From: Bradyrhizobium canariense
Lineage (GTDB): Bacteria; Pseudomonadota; Alphaproteobacteria; Rhizobiales; Xanthobacteraceae
Direction: 5' to 3'
Assembly (NCBI RefSeq): GCF_019402665.1
Contig: NZ_VSST01000005.1
Coordinates: 1-64,000 of the forward strand
Length of the DNA stretch: 64,000 nt
The position numbers and the translations under genes are program-made. Below the pieces are notes generated by a model, which saw nothing but the letters and a program-made list of their open reading frames with translations, searched no databases and was not told the DNA's origin. Every line of letters begins with the position of its first letter. The stretch's first letter is position 1. This document shows, one piece after another, positions 45,111 through 54,397 of the stretch.

Positions 45111-45461
45111 ATGAAAAGGTCGCGGCTCGGCTCTCTCGATGTCACCTCACTCGGCCTCGGTTCCGCCCCGCTCGGCGGATTGTTCACCCCCGTCAGCGAT
45201 GCCGATGCGGAAGCGACCATCGCCCGCGCCTGGTCGCTCGGAATCCGCTTCTTCGACACCGCGCCGCTCTACGGCTTTGGCCTCGCGGAGCGACGCCTTG
45301 GCGCATTCCTGCGGCAACAACCCCGTGACTCCTTCGCCATCTCGACCAAGGTCGATCGCCTGCTCGACGAGCTCTGCCGCAAGCACGGCACGCAGATGAG
45401 CTGGGAGCTGCGTGGGCGAAAACTCGTCGATGCCCGCGCGCCATTGCCGGGCGGAGCGTAA
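45111..45461 (+). pseudogene. aldo/keto reductase with internal in-frame deletion
   Basis: 116 residues against about 330 for the family. The N-terminal 85 residues look intact: LGLGSAPLGGLFTPVSDADA, then FFDTAPLYGFGLAERRLG with catalytic Asp and Tyr, and ISTKVDRLL with the Lys. What follows (ELCRKHGTQM, then WELRGRKLVDARAPLPGG) matches the helix near the C-terminus and the very end of such reductases. The central barrel and the catalytic His are missing. It is thus a shortened remnant of an L-fucose or D-threo-aldose dehydrogenase-like gene. ATG 45111 is tentative. Confidence 0.72.
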
Positions 45462-45464
45462 GGC

Positions 45465-46313
45465 ATGATCGTCGACGCTCACCAGCATTTCTGGGATCCC
45501 GCGCGCGCCGACTATCCCTGGATGGACGCGCCCGAGCTCACGCCGATCCGGCGTGCCTTCGGTCCGGCCGATCTCGCGCCGCTCTTGAAAGCCAACGGCA
45601 TCGACGCGAGCATCCTGGTGCAGTGCCGCTCCGCACTGGCGGAGACCGAGGAATTTTTGCGAATCGCGCATGCGACGCCCTCAGTGATTGGCATCGTCGG
45701 CTGGGCCGATCTGACCGACGCTGAACTTGGCGAGACGCTGGAGCAGTTGCGTGCTTCGCCCGGCGGCGACAAGCTGGTCGGCATCCGCCACCAGGTCCAT
45801 GACGAGGCCGACCCGGATTGGCTGTTGCGCGAGGACGTCCAGCGCGGCCTCACGGCCGTGTTCGCGCACGATCTCGCCTACGATTTCCTGGTCCGCACCC
45901 GCGAGCTGCCGGCCGCGATCGCAACCGCACAAGCGTTCCCGCAGGCGCGCTTCGTGCTCGACCACGCAGCCAAGCCGCCGATCGCCGATGGCGGAAGCAC
46001 TGAATGGTCCAATGGCATCGCGGCACTCGCGGCCTGCGGCAATGTCTGGTGCAAGGTCTCGGGGCTGGCGACGGAAGCGGTGTGGAGCGACTGGAATGCG
46101 GAGCGGCTGTTTCCATTCGTCGCGCACGCCGCGACCTGCTTTGGCGAGAATCGCCTGATCTTCGGCTCGGACTGGCCGGTATGTTTGCTCGCGGGAAGCT
46201 ATGGCGAGATCAAGGGCGCGCTGGAGGCCTGCCTGACGAAGCTCGGGCCGCAGGTGAGGGAGAAGGCGTTCGGCGTGAATGCCAAGGCTGCGTATCGGCT
46301 GCCGGTGAGTTGA
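45465..46313 (+). CDS. amidohydrolase-2 family lactonase (L-fuconolactonase-like)
   Basis: 282 residues. VDAHQHFWDPARADYPWMD at the N-terminus has the metal-binding HxH-like pair. LVGIRHQVHDEADPDWLLRE, FVLDHAAKPPIADG and LIFGSDWPVCLLAG with the metal Asp complete the family. Members hydrolyse sugar lactones such as fuconolactone. It starts 3 bp after the truncated aldo/keto reductase, consistent with an ancestral oxidative sugar pathway (aldose to lactone to acid). It now has no intact upstream dehydrogenase in the operon. Confidence 0.87.
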   Translation: MIVDAHQHFWDPARADYPWMDAPELTPIRRAFGPADLAPLLKANGIDASILVQCRSALAETEEFLRIAHATPSVIGIVGWADLTDAELGETLEQLRASPGGDKLVGIRHQVHDEADPDWLLREDVQRGLTAVFAHDLAYDFLVRTRELPAAIATAQAFPQARFVLDHAAKPPIADGGSTEWSNGIAALAACGNVWCKVSGLATEAVWSDWNAERLFPFVAHAATCFGENRLIFGSDWPVCLLAGSYGEIKGALEACLTKLGPQVREKAFGVNAKAAYRLPVS

Positions 46314-46334
46314 AGTCGCCAGCGCGCGTGTCGC

Positions 46335-47138
46335 TCAGTGTTCGTCCCCAAACACCCGATCCAGCGCCGCATCGTACGTCGTCTGCACCAGCTCCGGATG
46401 CAGCTTCGCCAGCGTCTCCATCATCACGCCTGAGTTGATCTCGAGCACACGCCAGACGCCGTCGACGTGCACGAGGTCGATCGATGCGAAGGTGATGCCG
46501 ATGGCATTGGCGGCATCGATGGCGAGCTTTGCGCAGGCTGCGCGTAGATCGTCGTCCCGCATCAGCACGGGCGTTGCACCCGCATCGAGATTGTGCCGCC
46601 AATCCGGGCCAAGCTGCTTGCTGTAGACGACGAGTGGCACATCGTCGAGCAGTACCACGCGAACTTCATCCTCGATCACGACATAGGGTGAGATCACGAG
46701 TCCGGCGCTCATCGAAAAGGCTTCGCCAACCGCATGATCGAGCTCTGTTTCCGTCGTTACCCTGAAGACGGATCGTCCCGACGTCCCGTCGTTCGGCTTC
46801 ACCACCACGCCTTGCGGATTGTCGTGAAGCAACGCCAGCATGGTCTCTCGCCAGGCGACGCCGACAACCTTCCCGCCCAACTTCGGATTGAGGAAAAGGC
46901 GATGGGGAATGCAGGGCACGCCCTCGAGCGCCAGCACCTCGGCGGCGGCCGATTTGTCGTTGGCCAGGCGGTGCGCGATGGCGCTGTTGAGGCCGATGTC
47001 GTAGCCGAACGCGAAGCGGCGCTGCTCGCCCCGGCGCATCGCGAGCAGCCAGCCATCGGCGCGGACTTCGAGCGCGATGCCATGGGTTGCGCAATAGCGC
47101 TTGATCGCCTGCACGAAGGTCCGCTCGCCACTCGCCAT
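46335..47138 (-). CDS. ATP-grasp domain protein
   Basis: 267 residues. The ATP-grasp fold is seen in GVVVKPNDGTSGRSVFRVTT (glycine-rich loop with Lys), VISPYVVIEDEVRVVLLDD and IDLVHVDGVWRVLEINSGVM (metal-binding Glu and Asn). DRNA-like peptide or amino-acid ligases and RimK relatives share it. No partner gene that would define a substrate is adjacent; the fpr gene is divergent. ATG 47138 is chosen; a TTG at 47219 would add 27 residues. Specific reaction unknown. Confidence 0.8.
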   Translation of the reverse strand: MASGERTFVQAIKRYCATHGIALEVRADGWLLAMRRGEQRRFAFGYDIGLNSAIAHRLANDKSAAAEVLALEGVPCIPHRLFLNPKLGGKVVGVAWRETMLALLHDNPQGVVVKPNDGTSGRSVFRVTTETELDHAVGEAFSMSAGLVISPYVVIEDEVRVVLLDDVPLVVYSKQLGPDWRHNLDAGATPVLMRDDDLRAACAKLAIDAANAIGITFASIDLVHVDGVWRVLEINSGVMMETLAKLHPELVQTTYDAALDRVFGDEH

Positions 47139-47368
47139 GTGTCTCAGTCGCCAGTCCCAGTCGTCAGTTCCAGTCGATCTTGGCGCCAAAAGCCGCAAAA
47201 ATCCGGGAAACGGCGCCAAACGGGGGTGAAATCAGAGCTATTCTTAATGAAATTCTCGCGAGCACTACGGAAATTAAGTGCTGTATTCGAGCCCCGGAGG
47301 GAAAAGAAATTGCCCTCCGCATGCGCCGGACAGCAGATCCATTAATGGTGTGACCATTTCCGCCGCAA

Positions 47369-47387
47369 ATGCCGGTTTGACCGGCAT
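47369..47387. repeat. 19-bp inverted repeat upstream of fpr
   Basis: ATGCCGGT (47369-47376), TTG, ACCGGCAT (47380-47387). It lies in the 400-bp gap between the divergent ATP-grasp and fpr genes, which otherwise shows no gene. It may be an operator. No -10/-35 pair with good spacing is evident beside it. Confidence 0.35.
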
Positions 47388-47538
47388 CAATTGCATCCGG
47401 AACGAGGTTGATTATTGGTCTCAATGGCGTAGATCACACTCGCGAAATCCTCCGCCATGGCAATGGTGTCCGCTCCGCTTTCAGGGGCCGGGCAACGCTT
47501 TTGCCCTAAAACCGCAATTATTCGGAATATCGAAAATC

Positions 47539-48312
47539 ATGAGCGCGTTTTACCGAGAGAAGGTTCTTTCCGTCCAGCACTGGACCGACACCCTGTTCAG
47601 CTTTCGCGCAACCCGCGATTCCGGCTTCCGCTTCCAGAACGGCCAGTTCGCGATGATCGGCCTCGAGGTTGAGGGCCGCCCGCTGCTCCGCGCCTACAGC
47701 ATGGCGAGCGCCAACCACGAGGAAGAGCTCGAGTTCTTCTCGATCAAGGTTCAGGACGGCCCGCTGACGTCGCGTCTCCAGAAGATCAAGGAAGGCGACA
47801 CCATCCTGGTCGGCCGCAAGGCGACCGGCACGCTGATCACCGACAACCTCATCCCCGGCAAGCGGCTGATGCTGCTCTCGACCGGCACGGGCTTGGCGCC
47901 CTTCGCCAGCCTGATCAAGGACCCCGAGGTTTACGACCAGTTCGACAGCATCGTGCTGGTGCATGGCTGCCGTCAGGTCTCCGAGCTCGCCTATGGCGAG
48001 AAGCTCGTCGCCGGTCTTCGCGAGGACGAACTGTTCGGGGAGTTGCTTGCGGACAAGCTCATCTACTACCCGACCGTGACCCGCGAGCCGTTCAAGAACC
48101 GCGGCCGCATCACCGATCTCATCAGCTCCGAGCAGATCTTCAACGACATCGGCCAGGGTCCGCTCGACATTGCGACCGACCGCATCATGATGTGCGGCAG
48201 CCCGGCGATGCTCGAAGAGCTGAAACTGATGTTCGAGGGCCGCGACTTCGTCGAGGGCTCCGGCAACAAGCCCGGCCATTTCGTGATCGAAAAGGCCTTC
48301 GTCGAGCGGTAG
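47539..48312 (+). CDS. fpr: ferredoxin--NADP+ reductase
   Basis: 257 residues, the bacterial Fpr size. The FAD site LLRAYSMASANHEEELEFFS has the RxYS motif, ATGTLITD contacts FAD phosphate, and LLSTGTGLAPFASLIKD is the NADP site. IMMCGSPAMLEELKLMF and the C-terminal HFVIEKAFVER are family-typical. It passes electrons between NADPH and ferredoxin or flavodoxin for oxidative-stress repair and biosynthesis. ATG 47539 gives the standard N-terminus; upstream frame is spurious. Confidence 0.94.
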   Translation: MSAFYREKVLSVQHWTDTLFSFRATRDSGFRFQNGQFAMIGLEVEGRPLLRAYSMASANHEEELEFFSIKVQDGPLTSRLQKIKEGDTILVGRKATGTLITDNLIPGKRLMLLSTGTGLAPFASLIKDPEVYDQFDSIVLVHGCRQVSELAYGEKLVAGLREDELFGELLADKLIYYPTVTREPFKNRGRITDLISSEQIFNDIGQGPLDIATDRIMMCGSPAMLEELKLMFEGRDFVEGSGNKPGHFVIEKAFVER

Positions 48313-48323
48313 GCCCTCTCGGC

Positions 48324-48347
48324 GTCGTCCTGGCGAAAGCCAGGACG
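48324..48347. repeat. single arm of the GTCCTGGCGAAAGCCAGGAC repeat
   Basis: GTCGTCCTGGCGAAAGCCAG then GACG: one arm without its inverted partner, a solitary or degraded copy of the family seen at 4638-4759. It forms a short hairpin just after fpr and may help to end that transcript. Confidence 0.75.
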
Positions 48348-48392
48348 CTTGCCTGGGTAAAGCACCTTGACCGGTTAATGGCCATCCATTCC

Positions 48393-48417
48393 GGGCTCTG
48401 CTGCACCGCAGCAGCCC
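48393..48417 (+). terminator. hairpin after fpr
   Basis: GGG, CT bulge, CTGCTGC (48398-48404), loop ACC, GCAGCAG (48408-48414), CCC. A second short stem (GCCC ATC GGGC) follows, then TGATTGATTTG. It is a probable terminator for fpr. Confidence 0.5.
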
Positions 48418-48626
48418 GCCCATCGGGCTGATTGATTTGTCCCCGCCGAATTCGCTAGCCTGAAACAACCGCCGCGTCATATCCGTATGACAGGCGCGGG
48501 CGTATCGTACCGCCTCATGCTGGCGAGAGGATGGGAATCGTGGCCGACGAGAATAAGACGCAGGAATCGCCTCACTTATCGGCCAACGTATCCGCCAAAC
48601 GGCTGCCGCTGGTGGAAGAGGGGATC

Positions 48627-50252
48627 ATGGAAACCCTGCTGCTGCCATTCTCCCCGCGCTTCATCGTCCTGACGATCTGCGCGGTGGTCACCGCGCTGCT
48701 AATCGGCATCGGCATCGCCGACCGCAAGATCTTCGACATCCTGCTGATCCCGATTCTGATCTTCGGCGCGTTGACGCTGCTGGGCGTCCGCGACCTCATG
48801 CAGAAGGGCCACGCCGTCCTGCGCAACTACCCGATCTCGGCGCATATCCGCTTCCTGCTCGAAGAAATTCGCCCGGAGATGCGGCAGTATTTCTTCGAGA
48901 GCGAGAAGGACGGCATGCCGTTCTCGCGCGACATTCGTGCGGTGGTCTATCAGCGCGCCAAGATGCAGCTCGACAAGCGTCCGTTCGGCACCCAGGAGGA
49001 CGTCTACCGCGAGGGTTATGAGTGGATGCATCACTCGGTCTCGCCGAAGACGCATGCCGAGGAGAAATTCCGCGTCACCATCGGCGGCCCGGATTGCGCC
49101 AAGCCGTATTCGGCTTCGGTGTTCAACATCTCCGCGATGAGTTTTGGCGCGCTCAGCCCGAACGCCGTGCGCGCGCTGAATGCCGGCGCCAAGAAGGGCG
49201 GCTTCGCGCACGACACCGGCGAGGGCGGCTTCAGCCCCTATCACGCGGAGATGGGCGGCGACATCATCTGGGAGATCGGTTCGGGCTATTTCGGCTGCCG
49301 CCATCTCGACGGCGCCTTCGATCCCGAAGCCTTCGCGCGCGTCGCGAGCCAGGACCAGATCAAGATGGTCGAGCTCAAGATCAGCCAGGGCGCCAAGCCC
49401 GGTCATGGCGGCGTGCTGCCGGCGGCGAAAGTCTCGGAGGAGATTTCCAAGATCCGCGGCGTCGCGATGGGTGAGGATTGTATCTCGCCGGCCTCGCATC
49501 GCGCCTTCTCGACACCCTTCGGCATGATGCAGTTCATCGGCGAGATGCGAAAGCTCGCCGGCGGCAAGCCGACCGGCTTCAAGCTGTGCATCGGCCATCC
49601 CTGGGAATTTTTGGCGATCTGCAAGGCAATGATCGAGACCGGCATCTATCCTGACTTCATCGTGGTCGACGGCAACGAGGGCGGCACCGGCGCCGCGCCG
49701 CTCGAGTTCATGGACCATTTGGGCATGCCGATGCGGGAGGGCGTCAATTTCGTCCACAACGCTCTGATAGGCATCAACGCACGCGACCGCATCAAGATCG
49801 GCGCCTCCGGCAAGATCGCCACCGCGTTCGACATGGCACGTGCCATGTCGATCGGCGCGGACTACTGCAATTCGGCGCGCGGCTTCATGTTCTCGCTCGG
49901 CTGCATCCAGTCGCTGAGCTGCCACACCGACCGTTGCCCGACCGGCGTCGCGACGCAGGACCCGACGCGTGCGCGTGCGCTCTATGTGCCGCTCAAGATC
50001 GACCGCGTGCACAATTATCACCTTGCGACGCTGCACTCGCTGACCGAGCTGATCGCCGCGGCCGGTCTCGAACATCCGCAGCAGCTGCGCCCGATCCATT
50101 TCTCGCAGCGCACCTCGACGACGGACGTGAAATCGTTCGCGCAGCTTTATCCGTCGCTGCGTCCGGGCGAACTGCTCGAAGGCACCGAAGACCCGCGCTT
50201 CCGCGACGCCTGGCGGATGGCGCGGACAGAGACGTTCCAGCCGGCGCTGTAG
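48627..50252 (+). CDS. FMN-binding glutamate synthase family protein
   Basis: 541 residues. Two N-terminal membrane helices (FIVLTICAVVTALLIGIGIA and FDILLIPILIFGALTLLGV) anchor a TIM-barrel FMN domain like the synthase half of GltB. Typical stretches are FNISAMSFGALSPNAVRALN, GGDIIWEIGSGYFGCR, KPGHGGVLPAAKVSEEI, VVDGNEGGTGAAPLEFMDHL and a Cys cluster SLGCIQSLSCHTDRCPTGVA for an Fe-S centre. ATG 48627 has AGAGGGG just upstream; ATG 48531 would add 32 residues but its ribosome site touches the start. The electron donor and substrate are unknown. Confidence 0.85.
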   Translation: METLLLPFSPRFIVLTICAVVTALLIGIGIADRKIFDILLIPILIFGALTLLGVRDLMQKGHAVLRNYPISAHIRFLLEEIRPEMRQYFFESEKDGMPFSRDIRAVVYQRAKMQLDKRPFGTQEDVYREGYEWMHHSVSPKTHAEEKFRVTIGGPDCAKPYSASVFNISAMSFGALSPNAVRALNAGAKKGGFAHDTGEGGFSPYHAEMGGDIIWEIGSGYFGCRHLDGAFDPEAFARVASQDQIKMVELKISQGAKPGHGGVLPAAKVSEEISKIRGVAMGEDCISPASHRAFSTPFGMMQFIGEMRKLAGGKPTGFKLCIGHPWEFLAICKAMIETGIYPDFIVVDGNEGGTGAAPLEFMDHLGMPMREGVNFVHNALIGINARDRIKIGASGKIATAFDMARAMSIGADYCNSARGFMFSLGCIQSLSCHTDRCPTGVATQDPTRARALYVPLKIDRVHNYHLATLHSLTELIAAAGLEHPQQLRPIHFSQRTSTTDVKSFAQLYPSLRPGELLEGTEDPRFRDAWRMARTETFQPAL

Positions 50253-50350
50253 GCGCCGGTCCACTTGCAAGGCCGCAGGCCCCGCGCGCAAAAGCATCGC
50301 AACGAGGACTGCGTTTAACGTTTGGTTCAACTTTGGGTTAGATTGTCGCC

Positions 50351-50593
50351 ATGGATGAGCGGCGCGACAAGGCAAGGCATCGCGTGCTGAAGGCCGGAAC
50401 GATCGAGTTCGGCGGCGGCGGCGCGATCGACTGCACCATCCGCAACCTGTCCGATACCGGCGCCGCGCTCGACGTCAGCAGTCCCGTCGGCATCCCCGAC
50501 CGTTTCAGCCTGTTCGTCCAGGCCGACGGAACACATCTCGCCTGCACCGTGATCTGGCGCAAGGAAAAGCGGATCGGGGTGAGGTTCGGGTGA
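50351..50593 (+). CDS. PilZ domain protein
   Basis: 80 residues, a bare PilZ domain. KARHRVLKAG has the Arg pair of the RxxxR loop, and NLSDTGAALDVSSP fits the [D/N]xSxxG motif that binds c-di-GMP. VIWRKEKRIGVRF is the usual PilZ end. It probably acts as a c-di-GMP receptor in the cytosol; the partner is unknown. The gene is short and alone, between the FMN glutamate-synthase-like gene and a convergent CNNM gene. Confidence 0.9.
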   Translation: MDERRDKARHRVLKAGTIEFGGGGAIDCTIRNLSDTGAALDVSSPVGIPDRFSLFVQADGTHLACTVIWRKEKRIGVRFG

Positions 50594-50667
50594 GGGCTCC
50601 AGCGCACTAGGCCGGGACGACGTGAAGCTTAGTGCGGCGATCTGCATTTCAACACGTCGCCGCTCGC

Positions 50668-51963
50668 TCACCCCGTTTCTACTTCGCTCCGCCGGCTCGC
50701 GAGAATCTTGTCGATCCTCCGTCCGTCGAGATCGACCACCTCGATGTGCCAGTCGCCGAAGTCGAAGGCGTCGCCGACATCAGGCAGCACGTTGAACTGT
50801 TGCAGCACGAGGCCGGCGACGGTGTTGTAGCGGTGCGGCGGCAGTTCGATGCCGAGCAGCTCGCCGAATTCGTCGACCGGCATCCAGCCTGAGACCAGCA
50901 GCGAATCGTCCGCGCGCTTGACGTAGGCCGGTTCCGGCGGGCCTTCCTCTGAATGGAAGGCGCCGACGATCGATTCCAGAATGTCAGCCGTCGTCACGAT
51001 GCCTTCGAAGGCGCCGTATTCGTCGTAGACGAGGCCCACATGCACCGGCGCAGCCTTGAGGATCGCCAGCACGTCGCGGGCATCGGCCGAGGCGGGAATG
51101 CCCGGCGCCTCGCGAACCAGCACGCGCAAATCCGGCGTGCGCTCGTTCATGAAGGCGACCAGCAGGTCCTTGGCCTGGAGCACGCCAATCGGCTTGTCGC
51201 GGTCGCCGTCGGAGACGGGAAAGCGTGAATGCGGACTCTTGGCGATGGTCGCTCGAATGCTCTCCGGCGTATCGTTCAGGTCGATCTCGTTGACCTCCGT
51301 GCGCGGCGTCATGATCGCGCCGACCGGCCGATCGCCGAGCCGCATCACGCCCGCGATCATCTCCTTTTCACCTGACTCGAGCACGCCCGCGCTTTCGGCT
51401 TCGCTGACGAGATGATGGATCTCGTCTTCCGAGACCTTCTCTTCGGACTTGCCGCCATGGCCGAGCAGCGTGAGGATCAGCTTGCCGGAGAGATCGAGCA
51501 GGAAGACCAGCGGCAGCGAGACCTTCGCAAGCACGTGCATCGCGGGTGCAACCCTGACCGCGATGCTCTCGGGGTCACGCAGCGCCACCTGCTTCGGCAC
51601 CAGCTCGCCGACGATCAGGGTGGCGTAGGTGATGAGCGTGACAACCAGGCCCACGCCGACGATGTCGGCAATTCCTGCGGACAGGCCGAGCTCGAGCAGC
51701 CATTGCGTCAGCCGCTGTCCGAGCGTCGCGCCCGAGAACGCGCCGGAGAGGACGCCGACCAGTGTGATCCCGATCTGCACCGTCGAGAGGAATTTGCCGG
51801 GATCGGCCGCGAGCGTCAGCGCCCGCTCGGCGCCGCGGACGCCCTTGGCGGCGAGCATCGACAGCCGGGCCGGACGTGACGAGACCACGGCCAGCTCGGA
51901 CATGGACAGCAAGCCGTTGATGACGATCAGGACGACGACGATGGCGAGTTCGGCGGAGAGCAT
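50668..51963 (-). CDS. CNNM/CBS domain protein (hemolysin/CorC family)
   Basis: 431 residues. An N-terminal DUF21 membrane domain of four helices (LAIVVVLIVINGLLSMSELA, then VGVGLVVTLITYATLIVGEL with the conserved SELA/GEL) is followed by two CBS domains (GAIMTPRTEVNEIDLN and VLQAKDLLVAFMNE; GLVYDEYGAFEGIVTTADIL). A C-terminal CorC_HlyC domain (VSGWMPVDEFGELLGI) follows. It is probably a Mg2+ or Co2+ efflux or Na+/Mg2+ exchanger. A 40-codon N-terminal extension is rejected because no membrane or CBS motif lies there. Confidence 0.9.
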   Translation of the reverse strand: MLSAELAIVVVLIVINGLLSMSELAVVSSRPARLSMLAAKGVRGAERALTLAADPGKFLSTVQIGITLVGVLSGAFSGATLGQRLTQWLLELGLSAGIADIVGVGLVVTLITYATLIVGELVPKQVALRDPESIAVRVAPAMHVLAKVSLPLVFLLDLSGKLILTLLGHGGKSEEKVSEDEIHHLVSEAESAGVLESGEKEMIAGVMRLGDRPVGAIMTPRTEVNEIDLNDTPESIRATIAKSPHSRFPVSDGDRDKPIGVLQAKDLLVAFMNERTPDLRVLVREAPGIPASADARDVLAILKAAPVHVGLVYDEYGAFEGIVTTADILESIVGAFHSEEGPPEPAYVKRADDSLLVSGWMPVDEFGELLGIELPPHRYNTVAGLVLQQFNVLPDVGDAFDFGDWHIEVVDLDGRRIDKILASRRSEVETG

Positions 51964-52033
51964 TGATGTTCCGAGGTAATGGAGTGTGGCGCGGATGGCG
52001 ACACAGGCCTTGATATAGGTATTCGGGGGAGAA

Positions 52034-52153
52034 ATGCCGACGATTCTGTCGTATCCGGCATCGCGAAGGAACTTCGGCGACACCGTCCGGAAGGCACTCG
52101 AAGCCCAATACTCCGCGGAACTACGGGCATGCCGTTGCTTAACGGGCTCTTAG
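52034..52153 (+). CDS. possible 39-residue small protein with strong ribosome site
   Basis: ATG 52034 to TAG 52151-52153 gives MPTILSYPASRRNFGDTV then RKALEAQYSAELRACRCLTG and a final S. A GGGGGAG stands just 2-3 nt before the ATG. The same 12-mer GTATTCGGGGGA recurs at 52189-52200 before the chemoreceptor. No family is recognised; it could equally be a chance frame in the leader. It is antisense to, and outside, the CNNM coding region. Confidence 0.35.
   Translation: MPTILSYPASRRNFGDTVRKALEAQYSAELRACRCLTGS
52139..52153 (+). promoter_or_regulatory. CtrA-like binding site upstream of the chemoreceptor
   Basis: TTAA (52139-52142), 7 bp, TTAG (52150-52153). One base off the alphaproteobacterial CtrA consensus TTAA-N7-TTAA, and 52 bp before the receptor ATG. 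CtrA controls many motility and chemotaxis genes in this class. Confidence 0.5.
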
Positions 52154-52204
52154 CGGCAACCGGCTAAGTTTTCGGCATTTGCAGGAATGTATTCGGGGGA
52201 TCAG

Positions 52205-54280
52205 ATGCGGATCGGGAAGCTCTTTGCGCTGTCGATGCTGACGGTGACGGTTTTTGCAGTCATCCTTGGCGCCGAGGTGCTGATACCCCAGGCGCGCATC
52301 TTCGCGAACCGCTCCGACGCGATCAAGACGGTCAACGCCTTTGGTGCGACCCTGACGGTCAGTCAGCACATTGCTAGCCTTCGTGCCCCCTACATTTCCC
52401 CGATTTTCCAGGAGAACGCTGCGACCCAGGTCCAGATCGAAGCCGCCGCGAAGGCGGCGAAAGCGGTCGATGTCGCGTTCGAGGGGGCAAGGCGCGCCAT
52501 CATGGTGCTGGATGATTCCGGGCCAATGATCGAAAACCTGGACCGTACCGCGCGGCGGCTCAAGGATATCACCACCGCGGCAGATCGCGCGATGAGCGTT
52601 CCGCTGGCGACGCGCGACAGCGCTGCGATCAAGGGCTTCCTTCCGGGCGTTGCCGAGGTCATCGGCAATATCGAGCCGATCATGAACCGGCTCGAAGCGA
52701 AGGTCATCAATGCCGATTCCTCGCTTGCGGCACTGTTGAGCCTGGCGCGAACGGCGCAGGATCTGCGCGTCTCGGCCGGTAGCCGCGCCGCCTCGCTGTC
52801 GCCGGCGCTGAGCGCACGCCGACCGCTCACGGCGGTCGAATTCTCGCTGATGGATCGGATGCAGGGACGTGTCGAGGCCGACCGCGAGCGCATCGAGGCC
52901 GGCATCGACCAGCTCGGAAGCCCGCCCCGCATCGCCAGCGCGCAGAAGGCGGCGACGGATTCTTATTTCGGGAAAGCAGCGCTCATCGTGGACAAGGAGA
53001 TGCCCGCGGCACGTGGCGACGGCAAGTACGGCATCAACGCCGAAGAGTTGGCCAACGTCATCGTACCCGCCATCCAGATGTTCTACGGCGTGCGCGATGC
53101 CGCCTTGGTCGAAGCTGCCGAGCGCGCCTCGGCCGCGCGCGACGGCGCGCTTGCGATGCTCGCGCTCGCGGGCGTGGCGGTGCTGGCGTTGCTGGGGACA
53201 CTCGCTGGCGTGACCATGATGCTGCGCCGGCGCGTGGTGACGCCGCTGGGCCGGCTCGCGGACGTGATCGCAACGCTTGCGGCTGGGCAGCACGAGGTCG
53301 AGATTCCCGTGACGGGCCGCAATGACGAGATCAGCCAGGTGGCGGGCTCGCTCCAGCACTTCAAGGACTCGCTCTCCGCCAAGAAGGCCGCCGACGAGGC
53401 CGCCGCGGTCGAAGCCGAGGCGAAGCTCCAGCGTAGCCAGCGCATGGACCAGATCGCGCGCGATTTCGAAGCGTTGATCGGCGACGTCATCAACACTGTG
53501 TCGTCGGCATCGTCGGAGCTGGAAGTGTCGGCGGGAACGCTGACGAGTACCGCCGATCAATCGGAAAAGGTCACCGCGACGGTCGCGGCCGCCTCCGAAC
53601 AGGCCTCCACCAACGTGCAGACCGTTGCCGCGGCCGCGGAGGAAATGGCGTCCTCGGTCGACGAGATCGGCCGTCAGGTCCAGGATTCCGCGCGGGTGGC
53701 CAGCGAAGCGGTGCAGCAGGCCGCGCGGACCAACGACTATGTCGGCGAGCTCGCCAAGGCTGCCGGCCGGATCGGCGACGTGGTCGAGCTCATCAGCCAG
53801 ATCGCGGGCCAGACCAATCTTCTGGCGCTCAATGCAACGATCGAGGCGGCGCGCGCCGGCGAGGCCGGGCGCGGCTTCGCCGTGGTCGCCTCCGAGGTCA
53901 AGGCGCTGGCCGAGCAGACCGCCAAGGCCACCGGCGAGATCAGCCAGCAGATCACGGGAATTCAGAGCGCGACGGAGGATTCGGTCGGCGCCATCAAGTC
54001 GATCAGCGACACCATCACCCGCATGTCCGAGATCGCATCGGCGATCGCTTCCGCGGTCGAGGAGCAGGGCGCGGCGACGCGGGAGATTTCCCGCAATGTG
54101 CAGCAGGCGGCACGCGGCACCCAACAGGTCTCCGCCAGCATCGTCGACGTGCAGCGCGGCGCGAGCCAGACCGGATCGGCCTCCTCCACCGTGCTTGCGT
54201 CAGCGAAGTCGCTGTCCGGCGAGAGCAGCCGCCTCAAGGTCGAGGTCGGGAAGTTCCTGGACGCGATCCGGGCCGCCTAA
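52205..54280 (+). CDS. methyl-accepting chemotaxis protein
   Basis: 691 residues. An N-terminal membrane helix ([20 protein letters not shown]), a long periplasmic region of about 270 residues rich in helices, and a second helix ([20 protein letters not shown] near 320) frame the sensor. A HAMP domain ([19 protein letters not shown]) and the signalling hairpin with tip [18 protein letters not shown] follow. The C-terminus ends without a CheR-binding pentapeptide. ATG 52205 has GGGGGA upstream; ATG 52187 is the alternative. Ligand unknown. A CtrA-like site lies in its upstream region. Confidence 0.92.
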   Translation: MRIGKLFALSMLTVTVFAVILGAEVLIPQARIFANRSDAIKTVNAFGATLTVSQHIASLRAPYISPIFQENAATQVQIEAAAKAAKAVDVAFEGARRAIMVLDDSGPMIENLDRTARRLKDITTAADRAMSVPLATRDSAAIKGFLPGVAEVIGNIEPIMNRLEAKVINADSSLAALLSLARTAQDLRVSAGSRAASLSPALSARRPLTAVEFSLMDRMQGRVEADRERIEAGIDQLGSPPRIASAQKAATDSYFGKAALIVDKEMPAARGDGKYGINAEELANVIVPAIQMFYGVRDAALVEAAERASAARDGALAMLALAGVAVLALLGTLAGVTMMLRRRVVTPLGRLADVIATLAAGQHEVEIPVTGRNDEISQVAGSLQHFKDSLSAKKAADEAAAVEAEAKLQRSQRMDQIARDFEALIGDVINTVSSASSELEVSAGTLTSTADQSEKVTATVAAASEQASTNVQTVAAAAEEMASSVDEIGRQVQDSARVASEAVQQAARTNDYVGELAKAAGRIGDVVELISQIAGQTNLLALNATIEAARAGEAGRGFAVVASEVKALAEQTAKATGEISQQITGIQSATEDSVGAIKSISDTITRMSEIASAIASAVEEQGAATREISRNVQQAARGTQQVSASIVDVQRGASQTGSASSTVLASAKSLSGESSRLKVEVGKFLDAIRAA

Positions 54281-54397
54281 GAAGGTCATTGTCGAGGGAA
54301 GCGGCTTCACCTAGGCTCGCACCACCGGGGATGTCGCAGCCTCCCCGTGAAGTGGTGATCCCACGCAAGCGCTGCTCGCTGACGTTTGGAGCGAGCA

